Origin: Corythucha ciliata
Taxonomy: Eukaryota > Arthropoda > Insecta > Hemiptera > Tingidae
Assembly (NCBI GenBank): GCA_038030265.1
Contig: CM075938.1
Coordinates: forward strand, 53,189,189-53,253,188
Direction: 5' to 3'
Length of the DNA: 64,000 nt
Below, piece after piece: positions 22,500-34,188 of this stretch (the stretch's first letter is position 1; every line of letters begins with the position of its first letter). The notes beneath the pieces were generated by a model that saw nothing but the letters and a program-made list of their open reading frames with translations, was not told where the DNA came from and did not search any database. The position numbers and the translations under genes were made by a program.

Positions 22500-23300
22500 C
22501 AGATAAAGTAGAGAAGAAGCGCTAATTCACAACTAAATTAAGGAAAAACTTGGGAAAAAATTCCCAGGTAGAACTGAGAGAAATAGCAGAGAAATTACAT
22601 TATTATCACTCAGATCTAAAAACCTGCGAAATTTCAAGTTTCGATGCATCACACAGGGCTAAAATTCTACGGAATTCCACGTTTCGGCTCTAATTATGTC
22701 TCCGGCCATTGCTAGTTTCCGGTGCTTATTCCCTCGAAATGGCCAGATTCTGGTTTCTGGTCTTTATTTTGTACCCTTCTTGGTAAGCGCGGAACCCGGC
22801 TGGCTAGCTGGGCCACGACAGTGCTGAGCCTTCAAATTTTGAAAATCTACGAAATTGGCATTTCACCGGCTGATTATTCGCGATATTGTAAGTTTCACGT
22901 CTCAATCTCGTGAAATTACGAGTTTCGAGTATTTATTTCCGAAAAATTGCAAGTTTCTGGTGATTTTTTTTATTTATTAAAGTGGTACAGGAAGCATACA
23001 GCGCTCAAAGTTCGACAAATATCCGCAAAGATGCAACGTTTCATTGGCAAATACCCGTGTAATTGAAAGTTTCCTATCCAATTATTAGCGTTATTGCAAG
23101 ATTCAAGTCCTAATTTCAGCAAAACTGCTTGTTTCAGGGCTTTTAGTCTCTAGTCAAATTGCTCTTTAAAATGGGCGAACGCCGTAAAATTGGTCAAAAG
23201 TGGAAAATTTTGTTTTTGTAGCAACGAAAGGCACGAAATTTTGTGTGCGGTGAATCTCTCCAGTGAAATTGGGTTTGAATGAACCAATTCCACGAATGTT
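22500..23300. repeat. Mixed degenerate repeats (GCAAGTTTC family)
   Basis: A short forward minisatellite stretch (GCTAATTCACAACTAAATT) is followed from 22620 by the AATTGCAAGTTTC(T/G)GG family also present at 7100-7740 and 14810-15250. Spacing of the GAAATT(G/A)C boxes is irregular. No gene is seen. Confidence 0.55.
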
Positions 23301-23514
23301 TGTTATCAAGGGAGCCCCGTTATTGTTTGTTTGTTGTTTTTTCTGGGAGCCATCCCCTAGAAATTGGTTTTGAATGAGCCAACCGGCGCCATTTCCCCCT
23401 CCCCTTGTGGGCAGCCCTTTTTGCCTTGTTCGTTGTCAACAGCCGGTCTTGAACATTTGGCGCGCCCCCCCCCCCAGGTGAATCTTTCACCAGCGCCCGC
23501 ATGTTAGTCAGTTT

Positions 23515-25835
23515 CCTGGCGAATTAACGTTTTTTCAACACGTCAGCGCCTCTTCTCAATTTCATCGGTAAATTAGCTATTTGTCCCAATTTTAGCCGCG
23601 AATTTGCGATTTTTCTTCATTTTAAGCCGCGAGTTAGTGATTTTTCTCAATTTTGGTCGTAAATTAGAGCTTTTTCCTCTAAATGGCCACGAGGTTGCTT
23701 CCGGAAACCACAGCTCCCCATTTTGTCAGTTTTCTGTGAATTAGCAAATTTTCTCAAATTAACCCCCCTCCTCCTCCTCCTCCTCCCTAATTAACCATTT
23801 ATCTTGATTTTAGACGTAAATTAGCGTGTTTCTACATTTCAGCCATGAATTGAGAGTTTTCCCCCAATTTTCGCCGTGAACGCTTTTTCTGAATTTGGCC
23901 GCTGATTAGCGACTTTTTTTCACTTTCAGAAGCCGATAATTGACGTTTTCTCCACTTGAACCGCGAATTAGCGTTTTTTCTTGACTTCAGCGCTTCTTCT
24001 CAATTTTATCCGTGAATTAGCCGATGATTTCATTATTTTAGCCGTGAACTAGCGATTTATCAACATTTTAGCTGCGATTTTTTTGAATTTTTGCAGTGTT
24101 TTTCCTGATTTTAGACGCTAATGAGCGTTTTTTACTCAGTTTCAACCATGAATTAGCACTTTTTCTTAAGTTTATTTTAGATTCGAATTAGGTAGCGATC
24201 TTAAATTTCTCGCTTTCAGCTATGAATTGGCGCTTTTTCTCAGCTTGAGCCACGGACTTTTAGTTTCCATATTTCTATAGCCTCTAATTAGCGCCTTTTC
24301 TACACTCTTGAACTATAGCCGCGAAGTAGTTGAGTATTTTTATTAATTTTAGCCGTCATTTATCGCTTTTTCTCATTTCTGTCCGTGAATCAGTCGCGTA
24401 CCGTTGGTATTGGTGTGTGAGGGGCCGCCCCCCGACACACCTACCAGGACCAGGAGGGGGCCCCCTAAAAGCTTATAAAGATGGAAAAAAAGATAATTTC
24501 TAAGTTCTTGATTCATTAATGTTGAGGTACGTGATAACGAGTTCTGGTAAGCGGTTGAACGAGCCATACGGGGTTCCTTTCGACGATTGCAGCCCATCCG
24601 ACCCTCGTCGGAATCCTCCCCCCCCCCCCACACACACAACAAAAAGCGCTATCCGAAGGCTAAATTTGAGGGAATTTGCGCCTTCTGGAGGTAACTTCGC
24701 GGCTAGAATAGAGAAAATACGCTGACCCAGGAGCGTCTGCACAAGACGTGAAATTGCATTTTCCACGGGAGCAATAGCCGCAAACTTCCAGTTTTAAATA
24801 TTCACCGGCAGTGAAATTGCGAGTCTGATCGATAAACAGCGTAGAAATTGTAAGTTACTGAAGAAATTTATGGCGTTCTACTTTATTTTAGCAATAAAAA
24901 GGGCTCTATACTCCGCGATAGCACTCTAGCTCGTAGCAAACATCTGTAAAAAGAGCTGATCCGCGGAATATAATTGGGGAAACACTAATTCACGGCTGAA
25001 ATTGGGAAAAATCGCTAATTACAGACTAAAATGAGAAAAAACCCTAGTTTACGGCTCAAATTGAGACAAAATGATAATTCGCGATTAAAAATGTTGAAAA
25101 CTCAATATAATTTGAGGATTAAATTAAATTCGTGAATAAAATGTAGAAAAAGCTGTAATTCACGGTTAAAATTGACAAAAGTGCTAATTCGCGGGTAAAA
25201 TTCATAAAAAGGGCTGATTCTGAGAGAAAAACGCTAATTCGCGACTCTTTGATGAAGGAATATTCTTGACGAAAAATTAGAAAAGGCGCTAACTAATAGC
25301 CAAGAGTGGAAAAAGCCGCTAATGCGCGGCAAATATTAAGAAATATCGCACATTCGCGGGAAAAATTGATAAAAATCGCTAGTTCGTGACTAAAATTGAG
25401 AAAAACGGTAATTCATGACTATGAACGTTTGAAATGAAAACGCTAATTTGCGGCTAAAATGCAGAAAAACTCAAACATCCAGCAAAAAATTGAGAAAAAC
25501 ACGCTAATTCACGGTCATAATGGAGAACCCCGCTAATTAGCGGTTAAAATTGAGAGAATGCCAATTCGCGGCCTTCTGGTGAATGCAACTTTAAGGCTAA
25601 AATAATGGAAAAGCGCTAATTCGTGACTAAGAGTGAAACAAAACCCATTAATTCTCAGCTAAAATGAAGAAAACGCTAATTCGCTACAGAAATGGAGAAA
25701 AATATCCAATTCACGACTTAAATTTAAGAAAAAGTGCTCATTCATGGCGATTTTTCCTCATTTTAGCTGTAAATTAGCGATTTATTTCCATTTAACCGCA
25801 AATTCGCGATTTTTCTTAATTTTTGCAATGAATTC
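23515..25835. repeat. Minisatellite (~30 bp) with orientation switches
   Basis: 23515-24396 is in the reverse orientation (TTTTCTCAATTTTAGCCGCG, AATTAGCG). 24640-25740 is in the forward orientation (CGCTAATTCGCGGC, AAAATTGAGAAA). 25744-25835 is reverse again. The switch region 24397-24640 holds a hAT-like terminus and a C run with CA repeats. There are CCT trinucleotide repeats at about 23767-23787. Unit length averages about 30 bp but varies widely, and sequence identity between units is low. Confidence 0.7.
24397..24480. mobile_element. Single hAT-like terminus, partner end not found
   Basis: Begins CAGTCGCGTACCGTTGGTAT and continues to GGGGGCCCCCTAAAAGC. This parallels the left end of the hAT element at 51867 (CACTAGCGTACCGTGGTAGG ... 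GGGGCCCCCGAGAAGC). It interrupts the reverse minisatellite. I could not find a matching right end or an 8-bp duplication, so it is probably a deleted or rearranged copy. Confidence 0.4.
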
Positions 25836-26039
25836 AGGTCAGGTCGAGCGTCGGGGGCGGAAAGATCATCGAGTGCCAGGTCCGCTCAAAGAAAAATGCA
25901 GTGATTTCGCCCACTGCATCACTTCCACACACCGTCGTGCCTCCATTTTTCTCAAAACTGTAAAATTCACCCCAAAACCCATGAGATTGAATCGACGGAA
26001 AATATGACTTACGTTAGTCTGATTAGTCTGATTTAAAAC

Positions 26040-26255
26040 CAGTCATGAGCGTTTGGCACTTTCGAAAACAGAATTTCGTTATTTTGACTCTTCCAAACGT
26101 CAATTTCGTGAATTTTCGCTCATTCAAAACTAAATTTTGTGGATTTGTCTCGTTCAAATCCCAATTTCACTCGTTCAAAAACCAAATTTCGTTGAATTTG
26201 CACCTTAAAAAACCCAATTTACAATTGACAACTTCCAAGTATTTGAAAAAATTTA
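26040..26255. repeat. Short CAATTTCG-box repeat
   Basis: Boxes such as AATTTCGTTATTTTGACTC, CAATTTCGTGAATTTTCGCT and CAATTTCACTCGTTC recur about every 35-40 bp. The style matches 1520-1670. The open frame read across it is a repeat artefact. Confidence 0.5.
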
Positions 26256-26375
26256 AGGGTCCTCAGCCATAGAGTCGCCCTCATCATCTTCCTCGTCATC
26301 AAACGGGATGGTATTGGTGCAGTGGCGTGGCTTGTTGGAAATCCCTCCCCCCTGTTAAACTAGCTTGGCTAGTTC

Positions 26376-28321
26376 CAGTGGCGGATCTAGGATTTTAACT
26401 TGGGAGTGGTTCTACCATGAATCTCTCTCTTTTTTCCTGAGTTTCAGCCGCAAACATGCCTCTATACGAACCAATAATTGGCTTTTTCTCAAATGAATTA
26501 GCGGTTTTTCCCAAATTAAGCCGCGAATGTTTTTCTTCATTTCAGACGCGAATCACCGCATTTTCTCAATTTTAGCCGTGAATTAGTGGATTTTCTCAAA
26601 TTGATCCGCGATTTATTGTTCTTCTCCGTTTCAGCGGCGAATAAGCGCTTCTTGCCCACTTTAGCCTCGAATTCACTGAATCTTTAACAGCGAATGAGCT
26701 CTTCCTCTACATTTTAGACGGCAATTAGCGGTTTGTCTCAATTTTAGCCACGAGTTAACGTTTTATTCCTCTGATTTCAGTGTTTTTCGTCACTTCATAG
26801 TCATGCGAATTAGCGCTTATCACCATTTTAGCCGAAAATTATCTCGTTTCCTCAGTTCTAGCAGAGAATTAGCGTTTTGTTTTCTTCGTTTTAGCTGAGC
26901 ATTATTTCCTAATTTTAAACGTGAATTATTCCTTAATTTCACGCCTGAATCACCGCTTTTACTCAATTTAAGCTTCGAACTGGAGGATTTTCATCCGTGA
27001 ATTTGCGTTCATCTCCATTTCAGCTCCGCGAATGAGCGCCTTTTGTTAAATTGGCCGTGAATCAACGCAATTTCCCAATTTTAGCCGGGAATTAGCGTTT
27101 GTATCAGTTTTAGCCATGAACAAGCGGAATTACCAAATCTTTGAAATTTACCTTTACATTAGCGCTTGCTTGTGCCGAGAAGTAGCATATTTCTCCATTT
27201 TAGCTGCTGATAAGCGCTTTCCGCCAAAATTAGCCACGAATTAAATATTTAATTATCTTTGTTTTAGTTGCAAATGAGCATTTTACATCAATTTTAGACG
27301 GGAATTAGCGGTTTGTCTCAGTTTTAGCCGTCAATAAGCGGCTTTTCTATCACTTGTATCCGTGAATTAGCTTTTTTTCTCAATTTTTACCGCGATCTAA
27401 GCGCTTTTTCTAATTTTTTAGTCGCAAATTATTTCTCAATTTTAGCCACGAATTACCGCGTTTCCTCAATTTTAGCCAATTTTCTCAAATTGTTCCGCGA
27501 ATTGGCTTACTTCTCCATTTTAGTTGTGAATGAGCGTTTTACTTCAAGTTTAGGCCAGAATTAGTAGATTTTCTCAGTTTTAGCCGCGAATTACGTGGCT
27601 GTCTCAATTTTAGCCAATTGCGCTTTTTTCTCTTTTTCCCTCGAGAAAACCACGAATTTTGCGTTTTCAAAAATTAATTGTTGAGCCAGGTGAGCAATGG
27701 ACTTCAGCTTTTTCTCAATTTTCGCCACATATTAGTGATTTTTTTCATCATCAGCCACGAATTAGTGATTTATTTTCGTTTTCTACTATGAGTCAACGCT
27801 TTTCTGCTACCGCTAAAAGCCGCTATTTGATATTAGCGTTTATTTTCAACGTTCTCCCGCGTACTTGCCCAAAGAGTAGCACATTAGAACGCAGTTCAAT
27901 TTCTTCTGCCTTAAAGGCCTATAGGAATTTGGAGTTGGCGTTTTTTCTCTGGTTTGTCCGCGAAGTTGCCTTCAGATATCTCGAATTGGTGCATTTTTCC
28001 TAATTTAAGTGGCAAATGATCGCTTGTTCTCAATATTTGCCGCTATAATCATCGCTTTGAAACCTAAAAATCCCTTTTTTAAAATCTATTTATGCTTTTT
28101 GGAGCCCCCCACCCCCTCAATGAATGGTGGTCTCACCATCACGAGATCGCCCATTCGTCGAGAAATCATCATTCTGTGCAGATCCCCCTTCAACAGTCGC
28201 ATTTTGGTATGTGCAAGGTATTAGAAGAAATCTCTGGAAAACTATTAACAAATTTTTGGCGGACACCATCTTCTTAGGGGGGGTTTAAACCCCCGAAACC
28301 CACCCCGTAGATCCGCCACTG
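26376..28321. mobile_element. Non-autonomous hAT-type element with exact 8-bp TSD, minisatellite interior
   Basis: GCTAGTTC at 26368-26375 and again at 28322-28329. The ends are perfect inverted repeats, CAGTGGCGGATCTAGG on the left and ...TAGATCCGCCACTG on the right. CAGTGGCGG ends plus an 8-bp duplication mark a hAT element. Apart from a ~500 bp region at the right (27780-28300), the interior is the reverse-orientation ~30-bp minisatellite. Length 1946 bp, close to the 1966 bp of the related insertion at 51867. No transposase frame is present. Confidence 0.88.
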
Positions 28322-28489
28322 GCTAGTTCTTACAATCAGCTCAATCTTAGACTGAATAAGGAGAAGATTTTGACGCTTATTGCTGGAAGTCCTCATAAGA
28401 AATTTTTATTAGTTAGAGAAAGTTAAAATTAAAATTAGGTTAATTAAATTATTTTTGAGTTGAAGCATTCATTTTTATTGCACTTTTGA

Positions 28490-29826
28490 GCTAGTACACA
28501 GTAGTTACTTGGGCTTAGCTATCAAGTAAATCGATGGAAATAATTGGAGATTTTCCTCGATATTTGCTGCAAATTAGCGATTTTTTACCTTTTCAGCAGT
28601 GATTCTAGCACTTTTTTTCACTTTCAGCTGCAAAGAAGCGTTTTTATTAATTGGAGCTGCGCTAATTATACTGATGTTTCTCAATATTGACCATAAATTA
28701 GCGGCGTATGAACTATTATCATTCTTTTTTTTTTTCACTTTTAAATCCATGGATTAGCGCTTTTGCCTAGTTTAAGGCCCGAAATTGCCGTCATAGGCCA
28801 AGGATTTATGTTTTCCTACATTTTACCCGCAAATCAGTGTTCTACTAAATTTAAGCCGTGAATTAGGCGATTTTTTTCATTTTTACCTGCGAATTAACGT
28901 TTTTTGTATAGGCATGTTATCCTCGTTTTTCCCAATTTAATCAGTGAATTAGCGATTTTCTCGATTTTCTGCCGCGATATTATTAGCGATTCATTTCATT
29001 TGTATCTTGGATCGTCCCAATTTTAGCTGCTAATTAGAGCTTTTTCAATTTTTCATTAGAATTTGGGATTTTTCTCAATTTTAGCAGTTTTTAATTAGCG
29101 ATTTTCTCAATTAACGCTGTGGGTTAGCGTTTGTCTGAACTTTAGCTGCTAATTAGCCATTCTTTTAAATTTCAGTCGTGAATTAGCGTTTTTCGCTAAT
29201 TGAGCTGCAAAATAGTGGTTTTTGTCTTTTGTAACAACAATTTCAATTGCAAATTTGCAATTTTATGCTCCATTTCACCCCCAAAAATTAGTTATTTCTC
29301 TCAATTTTACCTTTTTTTCGCCTTTCTGCGCTTGCAAAAAGCGGAACGCATCTCAGTTTTACCAAAGAACAGAAAATTGGCGTTTTTTTTAAATTTTAGC
29401 CATAAATAGTCCAGTCAATCTAATAGTCCAGGAGCAGGTTCAAAAATCGTGCACTTTTGAGTCGAGCTTTCAAACTTTGCAGGCTTGTTCTAGATGGCTG
29501 GTGAGTTGATTTTAAGATTGGAGGCAATCGCGACATCGCATAGGACGGCTGTTATTCAAGATAGCCGTTGGAAATTTTATTATTTCCGCCATTTCAGCGC
29601 TTTTTTCAAACTCTTTCCTGGTTGAAGCGCTGTTAAGAACTACATTAGACTGCCCTGAGTTCAAAATCAACCATTGGAGCGATCAATTAATCCCGCACTT
29701 GGATCATGCGGCAGCTTCTTTTACGCATCTTTACATAAAAAAATGATTTTCCATGTTCGCCGAATTTGGATACCAAGGGCATCTCTTTCAAGTCCATTGC
29801 ATTCCACCCTTGTCCTAGGGTGTCTA
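28490..29826 (+). repeat. Copy A of a large long-inverted-repeat element (element R), truncated at both ends
   Basis: Homologous in inverted orientation to 34411-35830 and 42310-43785, and over its last 400 bp in direct orientation to 39719-40140. It includes reverse minisatellite (28555-29405), then unique-looking sequence containing GGCAATCGCGACATCGCATA and CATTGCATTCCACCCTTGTC. The left break is at AGCTAGTACACAGTAG, the right break at CCTAGGGTGTCTAC, where the other copies continue differently. Confidence 0.8.
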
Positions 29827-30015
29827 CCTCGTCGTGTCTATCTCGTTCCGTCCCACTTCACTGAACGGATAATGCAAGCTGTGTCACGGGAGCAGCACGT
29901 TCGTTTCATTGGGGCCTTCCCGATGATATGTGTGTACCAAATCGCACATCTTTCCGAAACGCCCGCGTAGTGTGGGTGTGAAATGCGCAGCTTTAACAAC
30001 ATAAATTTTACGTAA

Positions 30016-30169
30016 AGGCGAGTTTTCACAATGCCAGTAGGCGTGTCAGTCAACTGCTCCAGTTACTGGAACCAATCTATTGCTGCCAATAATAGACTGG
30101 ATCGAGTAACTGGTGCACTGGTGCTGGTGGAGTGACTGGGGTGGCTACTGGCATCGTGAAGACCGGCCT
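30016..30169. mobile_element. Small PIF/Harbinger-like MITE with TAA duplication
   Basis: TAA at 30013-30015 and 30170-30172. Left end AGGCGAGTTTTCACAATGCC; the right end reads backwards as AGGCCGGTCTTCACGATGCC. Inner arms are CCAGTTACTGGA / CGAGTAACTGG and AATCTATTG / AATAGACTGG. Same target and similar end structure as 13556 and 33904, so probably the same superfamily. It lies just upstream of the degraded transposon gene starting at 30267. Confidence 0.65.
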
Positions 30170-30266
30170 TAACCTCCAGAAATAAATGGATAGAGAAAAT
30201 ATAACATAATTTTCACGCACGAGCAGTCCTTAAACCTTTATCTAACAGCTAGGGAGGCTACATTTT

Positions 30267-32458
30267 TTGCTGCACTACTACGCAGTATATCAAGTTTTAC
30301 AGATGCGAAAAAGAAAAAAAACGTTCAAATTCATGAAGGAAGAGATGCAGAATCTAGTTGACAGTTCTGACACAGACTGGACGAAATGCCTGATATGTCA
30401 AAAGATTTCAAAAGATAAGCTTGTTTGCCCTAAGGAGTTTGGTGCAAGATTTAAAGGAAGGTGATACAAGACACTGGCCGAGCAACTTATGCGGTTCGAC
30501 GAGCTTGGCCAGCTTCCGAATGGTGTGACAATCAGCTGTCTCGATGATGGTTCGGGGCTTGAAGGAACTTTTGTGAGTAGAAGTGCGAAGTTCCATAGAA
30601 AATGTGCCCTTGGATTAAATAAGAACGAGTTGAATAGGAGCTTAAAACGAAAAAGTTCGATTGAGGAAAAAAGTGCTACCACTGCCGACAAAAAGTTTTT
30701 GAGAAGCTGTGACGACAGTAAAATTGGAAATGTGGGATACGTGTGTCTTTTATGCGAAGAACGTGCGACCTTCATAAACCCTCTCCACCAAATTCAGTCT
30801 ATTGACCTCGATATCCGTTTGAGACGTTGTACGTCGAATCTGCTCGATGCGGGGCTCATTGCTAAGCTTGAAGCCAACAAAAAAGCTCAGAAAGCCCTGT
30901 ACTGTCATAATAAGTGTCTAAAAAATGTGTTTCGAGAAATGAATACACGTGTCCGAGAAAGATCAAATTCACTTAATGATGTTGAAGAAACATCTCCTGC
31001 TGATAAAGCTTTTGCGGACTTAACTCAACACATTCAGGAAGCAATCGACGATGAAAGTACAACACCAATTCTCCAACTTAGTAATTTGAAAAAGCTTTAC
31101 TGTCGCAAGATTGAAGACCTCGGTGGTAATTCATCTTCCGTTCACTCTACCCGCCTGAAAATCCGTATACTTGATTATTTTCCCCAGCTTGAATGTCATC
31201 AAGAAGGCCGTGACGTATTGTTCGTTTGCAATAGAGAGATAGGAAAAGCATTAAAATTTGCATGCGAATCTGATGAGCAAAACGACTTATCTGTATTAAC
31301 CCAAGCAGCAAACATCATTCGTCGGGACCTAGCGAAAAGAGTCAAGACACCATTTAGCGGTTCATTTCAACGGGGATGTCAAAACGAGAGTGTTCCAGAT
31401 ACATTACTCAGCCTAGTAACAATGATTATGTATGGAACTGACACTGGTGGGTATCATACTTCTCAAGCAGGGCTTTCTATCTCACAGCTTCTCACTTACC
31501 ACTTCGTGAAGCAGCGGAAAAATAATTCATCCAGGACTGTACATATTCAAGAAGAACCTCCTTTGCCTCTTTTCGTCGGAGCGCTGATACATTCGAGAAC
31601 AAGATCGAGAGATCTTGTGGATTCTCTACATAAGCTTCCTCTCTTCCCTGATGATTCCAAATCCGTTGCAATGATTCGTCACGCCATGGCCATGATTCAA
31701 AAATCTATTGACGTGTTGAATCCGAGCCAGACTCCAGTTATAACTTTCGATCAATCTCTGTTCAAAATCGCCAAAGATATTCAATGGAATTGGCCAGAAG
31801 CCTACGGTGAGGACAAGATTGTAGTTATGCTGGGTGGACTCCACATTAAGATGGCCCTACTGAAAACACTTGGCGATATGATGGATGGAAGTGGGTGGAC
31901 TAATGCTATCCAAGAAGCTCAAATAGCCACCGCTGGAACTGCAGATTCTTTTCTTAAAGTTGTACACGTCAAAAAAACTTTGCGTGCTTACCAAATAACT
32001 GCATGCGCGTTGCATCAGTTGAAGCGAGAAGCCTTCGAAGAACTCCGGAGTTCAAACTCAGATCAAAATTCATCGTTTGAGGAGTGGTGTGAAATGAAAG
32101 GTGAGAAAGCGCCCAGTTTAAATTTTGGAATTTAGACCTAAAGATTATTTTAGACATTTTGACTTGGGATCGATCGGTACACTCTGGAAATTTTCCTTTG
32201 TACGTGAGGTCGTTATATTGTCTTCAGTGGCTTTTTCACGCTCTTGATCACGTAAAGTACGCAAGAGCAGTTGGTGTTCATCTGCGAGATATGTTCACCC
32301 TGGAGACTAGACACCCTGATGTATACGAAGAATTTTGTCAAGGCCACTTCACATCAAGGAAAACTTGCCGGCCCTTTTCAGCTATACCTCTTGATGAGGC
32401 GCACGAACAAAATAACGCTTTGGTTCAAGGCAATGGAGGAGCAGTCGGTAAACGGTAA
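30267..32458 (+). pseudogene. Degraded protein gene of a multicopy XPG-nuclease-associated transposon family (possibly Academ), N-terminal part
   Basis: The largest coherent frame is 30465-32135. It is preceded in the same frame by 30267-30464 and separated from it by one TGA. The N-terminus has a CxxC pair (KCLICQK) and later zinc-type pairs (CLLCEE, CHNKC). Conserved-looking blocks are DDGSGLEGTF, IAKDIQWNWPEAYG, VMLGGLHIKMALL, GTADSFLKV, then in another frame LDHVKYARAV, HLRDMF and HEQNNALVQGNGGAVG. These blocks match, from memory, a protein family found in many copies in invertebrate and fish genomes whose C-terminal half resembles an XPG-like nuclease; the Academ name is my inference. 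The frame shifts by one base near 32113. The gene stops dead at GGAVG, where a LINE begins, and resumes at about 40490. Confidence 0.7.
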
Positions 32459-32460
32459 CG

Positions 32461-33852
32461 TTTAATGAGCTTAAATATGCAATAAACAATCTCAAAACAA
32501 ATAAAGCTCCTGGGTATGACCTCATAACTGGGAATGTCGTCAAACTACTCCCGCAAGTAGGAATGCGTATGTTACTCTACCTCATAAACGCATCGCTGAG
32601 ACTCAAATACGTACCTCGTTGCTGGAAAGTGGCAGAAGTGATCATGATCCTGAAACCTGGTAAGGAATCATGCGAGAAAACGTCGTACCGTCCTATATCA
32701 TTGTTACCAGTGATCTCCAAACTCTTTGAGAGGTTACTCGTGAAGAGATTAAAAGCCATAGTCAAAGACAAGGAGCTTATCCCCAATCACCAGTTCGGGT
32801 TCAGGGAAAAGCACTCCACTATTGATCAAGTGCATCGCATCACTCGGGTGATTGAGAACTCTTTAGAGAGGAAGCATGTCTACGCGAGCGTGTTCCTTGA
32901 TGTTTCCCAAGCATTTGATAAAGTCTGGCATCAGGGTCTGCTGTACAAACTTAAAAGAAACTTGCCGGACCAATATTTCCACATTCTCAAGTCGTACCTC
33001 TCAGAAAGACACTTCAGGGTGAAGCACGAAGGAGCGTATTCATCATTAAAGAGGATAAATGCTGGTGTTCCCCAAGGAAGTGTACTTGGGCCGCTGCTGT
33101 ATCTCCTCTATACGAACGACGTCCCTAGCAGTGGGGACACAACAATTGCAACGTTTGCAGACGACACAGCCCTACTGGCGGTTGCAGAGTCTGTTGAAGA
33201 AGCAACATCACAACTACAGCACACAGTAAATAATGTATGTCAATGGGCCAAAAAATGGCGACTAAAACTGAACGAACTCAAGTCCTCACACATCTACTTC
33301 ACAAACAAGAAAATAATCAATATACCAATAATTATCAACGGACAACAGGTACCCATAGTAAACACCGCTAAATACCTGGGTATGACACTCGACACTAAGC
33401 TTAAATGGAAAGTGCACGTTAAGAAGAAAAATGAAGAACTAAAACTGAAGTTTAGAAGATTGTTTTGGTTACTTGGTAGGCACTCTGAGCTCTCCATCCA
33501 TAACCAATTGCTAATATATAGACAAGTGCTGAAGCCAGTATGGACGTATGGAATTCAGCTCTGGGGTTGTACAAAAATGACCAATATTAAGGTCATACAA
33601 ACATTCCAGAACAAGGTACTGAGGAGCATTGTCAATGCCCCCTGGTATGTTCGCAATGATGACCTCCACCGAGACCTCAAGGTGGAAACCGTAAAAGAAG
33701 TAATTGAGCAGCATGCGCTCAAACACCAACACCGCCTTCGGGAGCACTTCGCCCCCTGGACAACGGTGACGTCGTCAGGCGGCTATAGCGGACAAAACCC
33801 ATGGACCTTGTGGTGTCGCGGTAGTGACAGTGAGGTGCGTGTGTGCTCATAG
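32461..33852 (+). pseudogene. Reverse transcriptase domain of the Jockey-like LINE
   Basis: One frame gives the RT core: NKAPGYD, YRPISLLPVISKLFERL, NHQFGFREKHST, FLDVSQAFDKVWH, GVPQGSVLGPLLY, the catalytic FADDTALLA, then KYLGMTLD and the thumb and C-terminal region through WTYGIQLWG. It copies LINE RNA into DNA at the target site. The core is intact at the level visible, with FADD rather than YADD, which is normal in this group. The endonuclease and ORF1 are absent, so it cannot be autonomous. The C-terminus is short of cysteine motifs. Confidence 0.9.
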
Positions 33853-33903
33853 GAGGAAGGCCACTGGGCCATGAACTCCAATAATGTTGTAAATTGTATG
33901 TAA

Positions 33904-34096
33904 AGGGGCCCATACACGATCAACCTGGGTTGTAAACTTTGTTTACAACATTACGTGTTGACAACCAAGTTGACTATCTGTGGGGAGGTTGTTTCAAAAT
34001 TGCAACCACCAACTTCCCCACAGACAGTAAACTTTGTTGTCAACACGCAATGTTGTAAACTAAGTTGACAACCACGTTGATCGTGTATGGGCCCCT
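33904..34096. mobile_element. PIF/Harbinger-like MITE inside the LINE 3' UTR
   Basis: TAA at 33901-33903 and 34097-34099. The ends are perfect inverted repeats AGGGGCCCATACACGATCAA. The element is nearly a full palindrome, with inner arms TGTTGTAAAC, GTTGACAACCAAGTTGAC and TGTGGGGAGGTTG. Because it lies between the RT stop and the LINE poly(A), it inserted either into the parental LINE or after retrotransposition. Confidence 0.8.
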
Positions 34097-34188
34097 TAAG
34101 TAAATTAACTTGATGGGCTCAGGCTCAGTTGGTATAATACAGATACCTATTAATAAAGATATCTAAAAATGGAAAAAAAAAAAAAAAA

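Larger units (their letters stand above)
32451..34188 (+). mobile_element. 5'-truncated Jockey-like LINE with poly(A) tail
   Basis: Starts abruptly inside the transposon-family gene, carries only the reverse transcriptase half of ORF2, has a short 3' UTR and ends in a 16-base A run (34173-34188) preceded by ATTAATAAAGATATC. 5' truncation with a poly(A) end is the normal product of target-primed reverse transcription. The A run abuts the end of element R copy B. A 193-bp MITE sits inside its 3' UTR. Confidence 0.85.

Noticed and set aside
24406..26320. 10-mer GGTATTGGTG at 24406-24415 and 26311-26320 as a target duplication
   Set aside because: The sequence between has no inverted ends, and 10 bp is not the duplication length of the hAT family whose terminus starts at 24397. 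Probably chance or an independent event.
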